Positions 1 to 8,289 of a stretch of 64,000 bases of DNA are shown in pieces (within the stretch, counting starts at the first letter, position 1; every line of letters starts with the position of its first letter). The translations under genes and the position numbers were made by a program. This DNA comes from an uncultured Muribaculaceae bacterium (GTDB taxonomy: Bacteria; Bacteroidota; Bacteroidia; Bacteroidales; Muribaculaceae). The stretch covers positions 1 through 64,000 of the forward strand of contig CAJTME010000002.1 of assembly GCA_910577315.1 (NCBI GenBank), written 5' to 3'. Under the pieces are notes generated by a model. That model saw only the letters and a list, made by a program, of their open reading frames with translations, searched no databases and was not told the DNA's origin.

Positions 1-20
1 TAGGTAACCGCCCCCTATCC

Positions 21-57
21 GAGCCCCGGACGAGAAATCGCCCGGGGCTCTTTTTTT
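21..57 (+). terminator. Rho-independent terminator of an upstream gene
   Basis: A 9-bp GC-rich stem (21-29 with 42-50), with a small inner CGA/TCG stem closed by GAAA, is followed by seven T. It ends a transcript entering from the left; the gene it serves lies outside the window. Confidence 0.85.
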
Positions 58-125
58 ATGCGCTATAAGGATTGGTTTTAAATGCGCTCTAAGTTTGTCG
101 TTTGCGAATTTAGTGATAAAACATG

Positions 126-157
126 CTTGTGAGTTTTATTCCGATTTATTAACTTTG
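126..157 (+). promoter_or_regulatory. Bacteroidetes-type promoter of glmS
   Basis: TAACTTTG at 150-157 matches the -7 consensus TAnnTTTG, and CTTG at 126-129 lies 20 bases upstream as the -33 element. It would give a leader of about 80 bases before glmS. Confidence 0.7.
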
Positions 158-242
158 CAGCCTAAAAGTTTCCAGACAGACGCAGATGCGTCGTGTTTTT
201 AGGTAAAATTCAAGTTATTCTAACTAAACAATTGAAAAAACT

Positions 243-2090
243 ATGTGTGGCATAGTAGGTTACATGGGCTCGGAAAGGTCCTACGAAATCCTTATACAGG
301 GTTTGAAAAGATTGGAATACCGAGGTTATGACAGTGCGGGCGTCGCGCTTGTACGTGCAGACGGTTCTCTGGAAGTGCATAAGGCACGTGGGAAAGTATC
401 AAATCTTGAGCAGGTTGCAAAAGGCGGTGATACTTCCGGTTGCCTTGGAATAGCTCATACGCGATGGGCCACTCACGGCGAGCCGACAGATACGAATGCC
501 CATCCCCATCTTTCGCAAAGTGGCAAGATTGCCCTGGTTCACAACGGAACGATTGAGAACTATTCCGTGCTGAAACAGCTCTTGACCGACAATGGTTACC
601 AATTCAAAAGCGAGACTGACACCGAGGTACTGGTACAATTCATCGAATACATGCGCGAAACCCACGGGTGTGACCTTTTCGAGGCAATCCGCGAGGCACT
701 TCTCAGGGTTGAGGGCGCTTATGCGATTGCGGTCGTTGAACAAGGGAATCCCAACACAATGTACGTCGCAAGAAAGAGTTCGCCTTTGGTAATTGGTGTT
801 GGCGACGGTGAGACATTTGTCGCATCTGACGCCACGCCGATTGTTGGGTTCACTGACAAGGTAATCTATCTTAAAGATAACGAAATAGGCATCATCAACC
901 GCAACAGCCCCATTGAAATCAGGGAAATCGATTCCAACGAGCCGTCAAGTTTTGACGTTCATAAGCTTAAAATGTCGCTTGAACAACTTGAAAAAGGCGG
1001 ATATGACACTTTCATGCTGAAGGAAATCTTCGAGCAGCCGGCGACTTTGCGCGACTGCGTCCGCGGGCGCATTGCCGATGACGGCAGTCGTGTAGTTCTG
1101 TCGGGCATTGACATGAACCGCGAGCGTTTCCTCAATGCAGAGCGCATCACCCTGGTGGCATGCGGAACGTCGTGGCATGCCGCACTGATCGGCAAGCGCC
1201 TAATCCAGGACTTTTGCCGTATGCCGGTGGAGGTTGAATATGCGTCCGAGTTCCGTTACGGTAATCCGGTGCTTAACGAAAAGGACATCGTCATTTCAAT
1301 CAGTCAGTCGGGCGAGACGGCTGATACTTTGGCGGCCATAGAACTTGCCCGCGAGAAAGGCGCATTTGTATACGGCATCTGTAACGTTGTGGGCGCGTCC
1401 ATCCCCCGCAACACCGATTCAGGCACCTACATTCATGTCGGTCCCGAAATTGGGGTGGCCTCCACCAAAGCCTTTACAGGCCAGGTAACCGTACTGACAC
1501 TTGTTGCATTGGCAATAGGGCAGTTGCGCGGCGTAATCAATGCCGACCGCGTGCGGGAGGTCGCCCGTGCCTTGAAAGAAATGCCCGAGACGATTTCCGA
1601 AACGTTGAAAATAGCCCCTGAGGTCGAGGCTCTGTCGCGCATCTTCACCTATGCGCATAATTTCCTTTATCTCGGCCGCGGGTATAACTATCCAACCGCT
1701 CTCGAAGGGGCGCTGAAGCTCAAGGAAATCTCATACATCCATGCCGAGGGCTATCCGGCCGCTGAAATGAAGCATGGTCCCATCGCACTCATCGACCGCG
1801 AGATGCCGAGCGTAATCATAGCGCCGAGCGATTCGCTGTACGACAAGATAATCTCAAACGTCCAGCAGGTCAAGAGCCGTGAAGGCGCCGTAGTGGCCAT
1901 TGTTTCAAAAGGCAACACGGCCATGAACGACATTGCCGACTACTGCATAGAGATTCCCGAAGTTCCAGAATGTCTAACGCCGATTGTAGCGTCCATTCCG
2001 TTGCAGCTTCTCGCCTACTACATCGCTGTAAACAAGGGCAAGGATGTGGATCGTCCGCGTAATCTCGCCAAATCAGTGACAGTCGAGTGA
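243..2090 (+). CDS. glmS: Glutamine--fructose-6-phosphate aminotransferase (isomerizing)
   Basis: Makes glucosamine-6-phosphate from fructose-6-phosphate and glutamine, the first step towards UDP-GlcNAc for peptidoglycan and lipopolysaccharide; cytoplasmic. The protein starts MCGIVGY, so Cys2 is the N-terminal nucleophile of a class II glutaminase domain (about 1-240). Two SIS sugar-isomerase domains follow (about 285-430 and 460-605), including a CGTSWHA segment and SQSGETADT. The C-terminus DRPRNLAKSVTVE is the usual family ending. At 615 aa the length is normal. It stands alone, with its own promoter upstream and the rplS promoter 50 bases downstream. The identification is essentially certain. 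Confidence 0.98.
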   Translation: MCGIVGYMGSERSYEILIQGLKRLEYRGYDSAGVALVRADGSLEVHKARGKVSNLEQVAKGGDTSGCLGIAHTRWATHGEPTDTNAHPHLSQSGKIALVHNGTIENYSVLKQLLTDNGYQFKSETDTEVLVQFIEYMRETHGCDLFEAIREALLRVEGAYAIAVVEQGNPNTMYVARKSSPLVIGVGDGETFVASDATPIVGFTDKVIYLKDNEIGIINRNSPIEIREIDSNEPSSFDVHKLKMSLEQLEKGGYDTFMLKEIFEQPATLRDCVRGRIADDGSRVVLSGIDMNRERFLNAERITLVACGTSWHAALIGKRLIQDFCRMPVEVEYASEFRYGNPVLNEKDIVISISQSGETADTLAAIELAREKGAFVYGICNVVGASIPRNTDSGTYIHVGPEIGVASTKAFTGQVTVLTLVALAIGQLRGVINADRVREVARALKEMPETISETLKIAPEVEALSRIFTYAHNFLYLGRGYNYPTALEGALKLKEISYIHAEGYPAAEMKHGPIALIDREMPSVIIAPSDSLYDKIISNVQQVKSREGAVVAIVSKGNTAMNDIADYCIEIPEVPECLTPIVASIPLQLLAYYIAVNKGKDVDRPRNLAKSVTVE

Positions 2091-2115
2091 GGCACGCGAA
2101 AAAATCACATAAAGC

Positions 2116-2147
2116 TTTGGCCGTGTGGAGAAAAAGTAGTAACTTTG
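2116..2147 (+). promoter_or_regulatory. Promoter of rplS
   Basis: TTTG at 2116-2119, a 20-base spacer, and TAACTTTG at 2140-2147 form a near-perfect Bacteroidetes promoter. The leader of about 80 bases to the rplS start contains a perfect 12-bp palindrome AATGTTAACATT (2202-2213). Confidence 0.8.
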
Positions 2148-2232
2148 CGCCCGATAACGTAACCGCTGTCGGGACAAAGGCTGCCCGGGAATGTTGCGTG
2201 TAATGTTAACATTTTAAATTCAACAATTTACA

Positions 2233-2586
2233 ATGGATCTTATCAAAGTTGCCGAAGAAGCTTTCGCTACCGGCAAACAGCATCCCGAATTCGGCCCCGG
2301 CGACACCATCACCGTTGCCTACCGCATCAAAGAAGGTAACAAGGAACGTATCCAGCAGTATCGCGGTGTGGTTATCCGCATCAGCGGTGAAGGCTCCAAA
2401 AAGCGTTTCACTGTCCGCAAGATGAGCGACAACATCGGTGTTGAGCGTATCTTCCCCATCGAATCGCCTTTCATCGACTCCATCACCATCAACAAGTATG
2501 GTAAGGTGCGTCGTGCAAAACTTTACTACCTCCGCGGTCTCACCGGCAAAAAGGCCCGCATCAAAGAGCGTCGCGTAGTAAAATAA
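2233..2586 (+). CDS. rplS: 50S ribosomal protein L19
   Basis: Large-subunit ribosomal protein at the 30S-50S interface. The 117-aa product has the family segments PGDTITVAYRI near residue 27, the basic QQYRGVVIRI, and the C-terminal KLYYLRGLTGKKARIKERR. It is a single-gene unit here, not the rpsP-rimM-trmD-rplS operon of proteobacteria. The unit has a strong promoter and a strong terminator. Several ribosomal-protein genes are autoregulated through their leaders; whether this one is cannot be told from the sequence alone. Confidence 0.97.
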   Translation: MDLIKVAEEAFATGKQHPEFGPGDTITVAYRIKEGNKERIQQYRGVVIRISGEGSKKRFTVRKMSDNIGVERIFPIESPFIDSITINKYGKVRRAKLYYLRGLTGKKARIKERRVVK

Positions 2587-2613
2587 TCCGAATTCCACCC
2601 AAACCGACAAATT

Positions 2614-2639
2614 ATCCGCCCCGCACGGGCGGATTTTTT
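2614..2639 (+). terminator. Terminator of rplS
   Basis: ATCCGCCC (2614-2621) pairs with GGGCGGAT (2627-2634) around a short loop and runs into six T. Confidence 0.9.
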
Positions 2640-2640
2640 G

Positions 2641-2671
2641 TTGCAGCCGATTGCTATTTTTAGTAATTTTG
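2641..2671 (+). promoter_or_regulatory. Promoter of pta-ackA
   Basis: TAATTTTG at 2664-2671 fits the -7 consensus, with TTG at 2641-2643 about 20 bases upstream. It sits directly after the rplS terminator and 32 bases before the pta start. Confidence 0.65.
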
Positions 2672-2702
2672 CGGATATAAAACTGACATAATCCCCTGAC
2701 AC

Positions 2703-3719
2703 ATGAATTTGTTCGAGAATCTCACCAAGAAAGCAAAGGCCGACCGCCAGCGCATCGTGTTGCCCGAAGGTACCGAAAGCCGCACACTCAAAGCCGCCGA
2801 CCGCATCATTGCCGACGATATCGCCGACATCATCCTCATCGGCGACCCCGATGAAATCAAGCGTATGGCCATAGAGATGAGCCTTGTGCACATCGTGAAA
2901 GCCACCATCGTAAATCCTCATGACGAAGCCGTCATCGACCGCTATGCCCCAATGCTGTTTGAATTACGCAAACACAAGGGCATGACCGAGGAACAGGCAC
3001 GCCTCACAACGGCAAATCCCCTTTTCCTCGCCTGCCTGATGGTTAAGGCCGGCGATGCCGACGGCGAGGTTGCCGGCGCGCAGAACACCACAGGCAACGT
3101 CCTCCGCGCTGCTTTTCAGGTCATCAAGACCCGCAAGGGCATAAATGTGGTTTCGGGCGCATTCCTTATGCTGCTCCCCGAAGGCTCTCCTTATGGCGAA
3201 GACGGCGTGCTCGTGTTTGCAGACTGTGCCGTAGTCCCCGATCCCACGGCAGAAGAACTTGCACAGATTGCAGTGTGCGCCGCCGAGACGGCACGCAATC
3301 TCGCCGGTGTGACACCCCGCGTTGCAATGCTCTCGTTCTCGACCAAAGGCTCGGCCAAACACGAGCGTGTCGACAAAGTTATAGAGGCCACCGAAATCGC
3401 CCACAAGATGGAACCGTCGCTCATCCTCGACGGCGAGCTTCAGGCAGATGCGGCCCTCGTTCCCTCGGTCGCTCACAAGAAGGCGCCCGAGAGCCTTCTC
3501 AACGGCAAGGCGAACGTGCTCGTATTCCCCTCGCTCGAAGTCGGCAACATCGCCTACAAGCTTGTGCAGCGCATCGCCGGTGTAGAAGCCATCGGCCCGA
3601 TTCTCCAAGGCCTTGCAGCTCCCGTAAGCGACCTTTCGCGCGGCTGCTTCCCCGAAGACATCTATAAAACCATCATCATGACCTGCTGCCAGGCTATCGG
3701 CGCAAAGGCCAATAAATAA
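2703..3719 (+). CDS. pta: Phosphate acetyltransferase
   Basis: Converts acetyl-CoA and phosphate to acetyl-phosphate and CoA; with ackA it yields acetate and ATP by substrate-level phosphorylation, a main fermentation route. At 338 aa it is the short form, consisting only of the catalytic PTA_PTB domain without the N-terminal regulatory domains of the enterobacterial enzyme. Recognisable segments include RIVLPEGTESRTLKAA at the N-terminus, FSTKGSAKHERVDKV near residue 215, and VFPSLEVGNIAYKL near 275. ackA begins 7 bases after the stop, so the two are clearly one operon. Confidence 0.96.
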   Translation: MNLFENLTKKAKADRQRIVLPEGTESRTLKAADRIIADDIADIILIGDPDEIKRMAIEMSLVHIVKATIVNPHDEAVIDRYAPMLFELRKHKGMTEEQARLTTANPLFLACLMVKAGDADGEVAGAQNTTGNVLRAAFQVIKTRKGINVVSGAFLMLLPEGSPYGEDGVLVFADCAVVPDPTAEELAQIAVCAAETARNLAGVTPRVAMLSFSTKGSAKHERVDKVIEATEIAHKMEPSLILDGELQADAALVPSVAHKKAPESLLNGKANVLVFPSLEVGNIAYKLVQRIAGVEAIGPILQGLAAPVSDLSRGCFPEDIYKTIIMTCCQAIGAKANK

Positions 3720-3726
3720 TACCGCA

Positions 3727-4926
3727 ATGAAAATACTTGTAATCAACTCGGGCAGCAGCTCGGTAAAATACAAACTCATCGACACCGCTTCCGAAGCCAC
3801 GATGGCCGAAGGTGGAGTGGAAAAAATCGGTCTTCCCGACGGATTCCTGAAATATAAGCGCACCGACGGCTCCAAGGCTATCCTCGAACTCGGCAAAACC
3901 GACCATAAAGGTGCAATCCAGGCCATCCTCAACATGCTCACCGACCCCAATGAAGGTTGCATAAAGAGCTATAGCGAAATCGACGCCGTCGGACACCGTG
4001 TGGTTCACGGCGCTGAAAAGTTCACCGAGAGCGTCGTCATCAACGACGAGGTGAAGGACATGATACGCCAGTGCTATGACCTCGCTCCCCTTCACAATCC
4101 CGCCAACATGACCGGCATCGAGGCCATCACGGCACTCATGCCCGATGTTCCCCAGGTGGGCGTGTTCGACACCGCCTTCCACCAGACTATGCCTGCCAAA
4201 GCCTTCATGTATGCCCTTCCCTACAAATTCTATAAGGAAGACGGCGTGCGCCGCTATGGCTTCCACGGCACCAGCCACCGCTACGTTTCACAGCGCGTGT
4301 GCGAGTTTCTTGGCGTAGACATCACCAAGCAGCGCATCATCACCTGTCATGTGGGCAACGGCGGTTCAATCACAGCCGTTGAATACGGCAAGAGCGTCGA
4401 TACCTCGATGGGGCTGACCCCCACCGAGGGCCTGATGATGGGTACCCGCGTGGGCGACGTCGATCCGGGTGCGCTCACCTTCCTCATGCTCAAGCACAAT
4501 CTCACCGCCGAACAGCTTCAGAAGATCATCAACAAAGAAAGTGGTATGGCCGGCGTGACTGAGATTTCGAGCGACATGCGCGAAATCGAGGCAGCCGTAA
4601 ATGCAGGCGACGAACGTGCCAAGCTCGGCCTGGACATGTATGAGAACCGCATCACCAAATATATCGGAGCATACGCCGCCGAGATGGGCGGTGTGGACAT
4701 CATTGTCTTCACCGGCGGCGTTGGTGAGAACCAGACCGGCCTGCGTGCCGACGTATGCGCTCCGCTCGCGTTCATGGGCGTCGAGATTGACCTTGAGGCC
4801 AACAAGGTGCGCGGAGAAGAAGCCGTAATCTCAACTCCGGCATCTAAGGTGAAGGTGTGCGTAATCCCCACCGACGAGGAACTTATGATTGCCCGCGACA
4901 CAGAAGCCCTCGTAGGCAAGAAATAA
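3727..4926 (+). CDS. ackA: Acetate kinase
   Basis: Transfers phosphate between acetyl-phosphate and ADP to give acetate and ATP; cytoplasmic. The N-terminus MKILVINSGSSSVKYKL is the phosphate-binding start of the ASKHA fold, FHGTSHRYVS carries the catalytic His/Arg region near residue 180, and HVGNGGSI and FTGGVGEN are the nucleotide-binding loops. The length of 399 aa is typical. It is the second gene of the pta-ackA operon. Only a weak hairpin (about 4954-4982, one mismatch, short T tract) follows before the rpoD promoter. Confidence 0.97.
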   Translation: MKILVINSGSSSVKYKLIDTASEATMAEGGVEKIGLPDGFLKYKRTDGSKAILELGKTDHKGAIQAILNMLTDPNEGCIKSYSEIDAVGHRVVHGAEKFTESVVINDEVKDMIRQCYDLAPLHNPANMTGIEAITALMPDVPQVGVFDTAFHQTMPAKAFMYALPYKFYKEDGVRRYGFHGTSHRYVSQRVCEFLGVDITKQRIITCHVGNGGSITAVEYGKSVDTSMGLTPTEGLMMGTRVGDVDPGALTFLMLKHNLTAEQLQKIINKESGMAGVTEISSDMREIEAAVNAGDERAKLGLDMYENRITKYIGAYAAEMGGVDIIVFTGGVGENQTGLRADVCAPLAFMGVEIDLEANKVRGEEAVISTPASKVKVCVIPTDEELMIARDTEALVGKK

Positions 4927-5049
4927 CCTGCAATCCCGCATAATACCTACGGCACCCGTGGCAAAACACTGCTGCGGGCGCTTATTTTGCGTTTATACGC
5001 AACTAATGCGGCGCCGGGGACGTTAAACTCCCGATACTGCAATTTTTAA

Positions 5050-5081
5050 TTTGCATATATCATGAAAAATCAGTAACTTTG
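5050..5081 (+). promoter_or_regulatory. Promoter of rpoD
   Basis: TTTG at 5050-5053 and TAACTTTG at 5074-5081 are separated by 20 bases, and the rpoD start lies about 35 bases downstream. Confidence 0.8.
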
Positions 5082-5116
5082 CACGTTTTAGCATCAATTC
5101 GGTATTATACAGAGAA

Positions 5117-5977
5117 ATGAGACAACTAAAAATTACAAAATCAATCACCAACCGCGAGAGCGCTTCGCTCGACAAGTACCTCCAGGAGATTGGCCGCGAA
5201 GAGCTTATCTCGGTTGAGGAGGAAGTTGAACTGGCACAGCGCATCAAGCAGGGTGACCAGGCAGCTCTCGAAAAACTCACCCGTGCCAACCTTCGATTTG
5301 TGGTGTCGGTAGCGAAGCAGTACCAGAACCAGGGCCTCACGCTTCCCGACCTTATCAATGAAGGCAATCTCGGCCTGATCAAGGCAGCCAGAAAATTCGA
5401 TGAGACGCGTGGTTTCAAGTTCATCTCTTACGCCGTTTGGTGGATTCGCCAATCAATCCTTCAGGCTCTTGCGGAGCAGTCGCGTATCGTGCGTCTTCCC
5501 CTCAACCAGGTAGGTTCGCTCAACAAAATCAGCAAAGCGCTGTCGAAATTCGAGCAAGAAAACGAACGCCGTCCCTCTCCCGAAGAGCTCGCCGAAAGTC
5601 TTGATGTGCCCGTAGAGAAAATTGCGGACACCCTTAAGGTTTCGGGTCGCCACATCTCGGTAGACGCTCCATTCGTAGAAGGCGAGGACAACAGCCTCCT
5701 CGACGTGCTCACCAACGATGATTCGCCCATGGCCGACGCATCCCTCAATCAGGAATCCCTCTCGAATGAAGTGGAACGTGCCCTCCGACAGCTTCACGAA
5801 CGCGAGCGCGAGATATTGAAGATGTTCTTCGGCATCGGCTGTCAGGAAATGACCCTTGAAGAGATTGGCGCCAAATTTGAGCTGACCCGCGAACGTGTGC
5901 GTCAGATTAAAGAAAAAGCCATCCGCCGCCTCAAAGGCCAAAAGAGCCGACTACTAAAATCGTATTTGGGTCAATAA
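5117..5977 (+). CDS. rpoD: Primary RNA polymerase sigma factor RpoD (Bacteroidetes short type)
   Basis: Directs RNA polymerase to housekeeping promoters. The 286-aa protein starts almost directly in region 1.2 (SLDKYLQEIGREELIS) and contains region 2 (NLRFVVSVAKQYQNQGL and YAVWWIRQSI near 100), region 3 (RIVRLPLNQVGSLNKI) and region 4 with the helix-turn-helix TLEEIGAKFELTRERVRQI near 245. The long acidic N-terminal extension of proteobacterial sigma-70 is absent, as is usual for Bacteroidetes sigma-ABfr, which reads the TAnnTTTG promoters seen in this window. It is a single-gene unit. Confidence 0.97.
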   Translation: MRQLKITKSITNRESASLDKYLQEIGREELISVEEEVELAQRIKQGDQAALEKLTRANLRFVVSVAKQYQNQGLTLPDLINEGNLGLIKAARKFDETRGFKFISYAVWWIRQSILQALAEQSRIVRLPLNQVGSLNKISKALSKFEQENERRPSPEELAESLDVPVEKIADTLKVSGRHISVDAPFVEGEDNSLLDVLTNDDSPMADASLNQESLSNEVERALRQLHEREREILKMFFGIGCQEMTLEEIGAKFELTRERVRQIKEKAIRRLKGQKSRLLKSYLGQ

Positions 5978-5984
5978 CCCGTCA

Positions 5985-6010
5985 GCGTCCGCAGTCGCGG
6001 ACGCTTTTTT
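5985..6010 (+). terminator. Terminator of rpoD
   Basis: GCGTCCGC (5985-5992) and GCGGACGC (5997-6004) form a perfect 8-bp stem with a 4-base loop, followed by six T. Confidence 0.92.
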
Positions 6011-6103
6011 GTGTTTTTTCGTCAGAACTGTGTAACAAATCTGTTTTTGGTGCGTCTAATATACAGAAGTACTTTAAACAGCATATTAAAAACGACATAG
6101 TGG

Positions 6104-6141
6104 GCGTCGGGAGGCCGTGAGGCACCCCGGCGCATTTTTTT
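6104..6141 (+). terminator. Second strong terminator-like hairpin after rpoD
   Basis: GCGTCGGG (6104-6111) pairs with CCCGGCGC (6126-6133, one G-U), with an inner GCC-GTGA-GGC hairpin, followed by seven T at 6135-6141. It lies about 95 bases beyond the rpoD terminator. It is either a back-up terminator or the end of a small transcript from 6011-6140; no clear promoter was seen for the latter. Confidence 0.7.
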
Positions 6142-6150
6142 GTGTTTTTT

Positions 6151-6205
6151 CTTGCAATACTAAAAAATTAGTTATACCTTTGCGATGTTAACTAATTAAA
6201 TAGTT
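6151..6205 (+). promoter_or_regulatory. Promoter with paired BlaI-type operators
   Basis: The promoter is CTTG (6151-6154), a 20-base spacer, and TACCTTTG (6175-6182). The palindrome ACTAA-N4-TTAGT (6159-6172) fills the spacer, and a second, AACTA-N6-TAGTT (6190-6205), covers the likely transcription start. Both share ACTA/TAGT half-sites. This fits a dimeric repressor such as the BlaI-like product of the next gene; that link is inference. Confidence 0.65.
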
Positions 6206-6213
6206 GAATTGAC

Positions 6214-6606
6214 ATGAAAAAAGGACGACCCAAATCACTGCTCACCGAGAAAGAAGAACAGATAATGCAGATGCTGTGGAGCCATGGCCCGCTGTACGTG
6301 CGCGAGATGGTAGCACTATATCCCGAACCGCAGCCGCATTTCAACACTGTCTCCACGCTTGTGCGTATTCTCGAACAGAAAGGACATGTGGGCCATGAGG
6401 TCATAAGCGGTTCGCACAGGTTCCATGCCATAACAAAGATGGAAAACATACGCAGCAACCGGCTGAGCACTTTCATAAAAAACTATTTTTCCAACAGCTA
6501 CCTTAATGCGGTGTCGGCACTGGTCAAAGAAGAAAAAATAAGCGTTGACGAACTCAAAGAGCTTATAGACATGGTGGAACGTCAGTCGGGCGGGGAGGGC
6601 AAATAA
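6214..6606 (+). CDS. BlaI/MecI/CopY-family transcriptional repressor
   Basis: A 130-aa protein of a family that pairs an N-terminal winged helix-turn-helix with a C-terminal dimerisation segment. Visible family features are LTEKEEQIMQMLWSHGP at residues 10-26, then the recognition helix region NTVSTLVRILEQKGHV (about 48-63), then a helical tail. It is followed after 2 bases by an M56 membrane peptidase, the classic repressor/antirepressor pairing. In blaI-blaR1 systems the membrane protease triggers cleavage of the repressor; the signal here is unknown and no beta-lactamase gene is nearby. Two palindromes at its own promoter suggest autoregulation. Confidence 0.92.
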   Translation: MKKGRPKSLLTEKEEQIMQMLWSHGPLYVREMVALYPEPQPHFNTVSTLVRILEQKGHVGHEVISGSHRFHAITKMENIRSNRLSTFIKNYFSNSYLNAVSALVKEEKISVDELKELIDMVERQSGGEGK

Positions 6607-6608
6607 TT

Positions 6609-8189
6609 ATGGGTGCCGCATTTGTTTTCATATTTCGGTCGAGCATGGTTATGCTGGCGATGTATTTGGTCTACAAGGCGTTGCTATCCGGCGAAAAACA
6701 GCATGCCTACAACCGTACCCTCCTGTTGGCCATGTATGTCCTTTCGCCCGTCATTGTGGTGCTTGCCGCGGCTGTGAGCCTGCCTTCCGTGGATATTCCC
6801 GCGCAAGAGGGACTTACCGGCCAGGAGATGCTCGAGCTTATGATGGCAAATGCCGACCTGACTCCTTCCGGCACTTCGTCATCGCCGCTGTGGGCCAGGA
6901 TAATGCTTGGAATATGGATTGCTGGAATGGTTGCTGTCGCGGCCTCAACGGCATATTCATGGATAAAGGTAAGGCGGATATTAAAAGGTTGCGATATGGA
7001 GCGCCGCGACGGCTATGTGCTGGCCTTGAGTCCTGATGCCAGGATAGCTCCGTTCAGCCTCCGTCGCACCGTGGTGATGAGCCGTCGCGATTATGAAGAG
7101 GCCGGCGATATGATTTTGACTCACGAATTGCGCCATATTGGCTGCCGCCATTGGATTGACATTGCCCTGGCACGTGTGGTGGATGTGCTCGCATGGTTCA
7201 ACCCGGCCTCATGGCTTATGGACGAGGAGTTGCGCATGGTTCATGAATATCAGGCCGATGCCGCGGTGCTTAGCGCAGGTGCGGATGCTCGCTCATATCA
7301 AATGTTGCTAATAAAAAAGGCTGCCGGCAGGAGTTTTCCGGCTATTGCCAACAGCCTTAATCACAGTAATCTCAAAAAACGTATCACTATGATGATCAAA
7401 TCAAAATCAGCCAAGGGGCGCCGGTGGCGCTCGCTGGCGCTGGTGCCTGCGGTGGCAAGTGTATTGGTGCTTGCCGACATTCCCGCCGTGGCATCGGCCC
7501 TCGCTGTAATTGACAGCGCGAGCCTTTCCGATGGCAAAGTTACGCAAAAATCCGCAGAACGCGAAACCAAAACGGTTCCGATGGATTCAATCCGCAATCT
7601 TCCTCCCGAGGCGGTGGAGAGCGTTACGGTTGTGCTGGGCGAAAAATCCGACAAAATTGTTGCCGTGCCGACTGACCCCAACCAGCCCGTGATGGAGGCG
7701 ACCTACGAAACAAAAAAGCGGGATTCTTACGTAGGCTCCCCCGCCGTTTTCATCGACGGCAAGGAGGCTACTACTGATGAACTTACTAAAATAGAGCCGT
7801 CGCGCATCAAATCAATGAAGGTGGATAAGTCCGACGACGCATATCCAAACGGCGCCATATATGTTGAACTGAACGATGCCAAGGGCGATGCCGCAATGAC
7901 CCTTCCTCAATTCAAGGGTGGTGACGGAGCGATGATGTCGTGGATAATGACTCATGTCAAGATGCCCGAGGTTAAGGACGCCCCTGAAAAAGCCCGTGTG
8001 ATCGTGGAGTTTGTCATCGACGAGAACGGCAAGGTCGGTGACGCAAAAATCATGCGCGGCTCGATTGACGAGTACAATGCCGAGGCGCTCAGGGTTGTCA
8101 GCGAGATGCCTGACTTCATCCCCGCCACTGAGAACGGCAAACCCGTCGCCACAACCTACGCGCTCCCGATTACATTCGCGGTGAAGTAG
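6609..8189 (+). CDS. M56-family membrane metallopeptidase (BlaR1-like) with TonB C-terminal domain
   Basis: A 526-aa integral membrane protein. Hydrophobic segments lie near residues 5-25, 38-58 and 95-115, with a further one near 275-300. The zinc site HELRH is at 172-176, with a downstream Glu (HEYQADAAV) as possible third ligand. Residues 300-420 are probably periplasmic and resemble the plug-like segment of TonB receptors (VFIDGKEATTDEL, RIKSMKVDK). The last 95 residues are a TonB C-terminal fold (VIVEFVIDENGKVGDAKI). There is no penicillin-binding sensor domain as in BlaR1. It likely senses an envelope signal and relays it by proteolysis to the adjacent BlaI-like repressor (inference). 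Confidence 0.88.
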   Translation: MGAAFVFIFRSSMVMLAMYLVYKALLSGEKQHAYNRTLLLAMYVLSPVIVVLAAAVSLPSVDIPAQEGLTGQEMLELMMANADLTPSGTSSSPLWARIMLGIWIAGMVAVAASTAYSWIKVRRILKGCDMERRDGYVLALSPDARIAPFSLRRTVVMSRRDYEEAGDMILTHELRHIGCRHWIDIALARVVDVLAWFNPASWLMDEELRMVHEYQADAAVLSAGADARSYQMLLIKKAAGRSFPAIANSLNHSNLKKRITMMIKSKSAKGRRWRSLALVPAVASVLVLADIPAVASALAVIDSASLSDGKVTQKSAERETKTVPMDSIRNLPPEAVESVTVVLGEKSDKIVAVPTDPNQPVMEATYETKKRDSYVGSPAVFIDGKEATTDELTKIEPSRIKSMKVDKSDDAYPNGAIYVELNDAKGDAAMTLPQFKGGDGAMMSWIMTHVKMPEVKDAPEKARVIVEFVIDENGKVGDAKIMRGSIDEYNAEALRVVSEMPDFIPATENGKPVATTYALPITFAVK

Positions 8190-8209
8190 GACCAGTCAGA
8201 CGTAGATAA

Positions 8210-8257
8210 TACAATAGGCAGAGTCGTGATTGTACATGACGCTGCCTATTGTACTAT
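8210..8257 (+). terminator. Terminator after the BlaI-M56 operon
   Basis: A perfect 12-bp stem, TACAATAGGCAG (8210-8221) with CTGCCTATTGTA (8242-8253), plus a partly paired inner section, followed by a short T-rich tract. Confidence 0.75.
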
Positions 8258-8289
8258 TTTATCAATTAGCGTTTACTAAGGCGCTCTTT

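Noticed and set aside
2964..3962. 332-codon minus-strand ORF across pta-ackA
   Set aside because: Fully antisense to two conserved enzymes with their own promoter; composition follows the codon pattern of the opposite strand.
6011..6100. Small RNA gene after rpoD
   Set aside because: No matching promoter; kept as a possibility only because of the second terminator.
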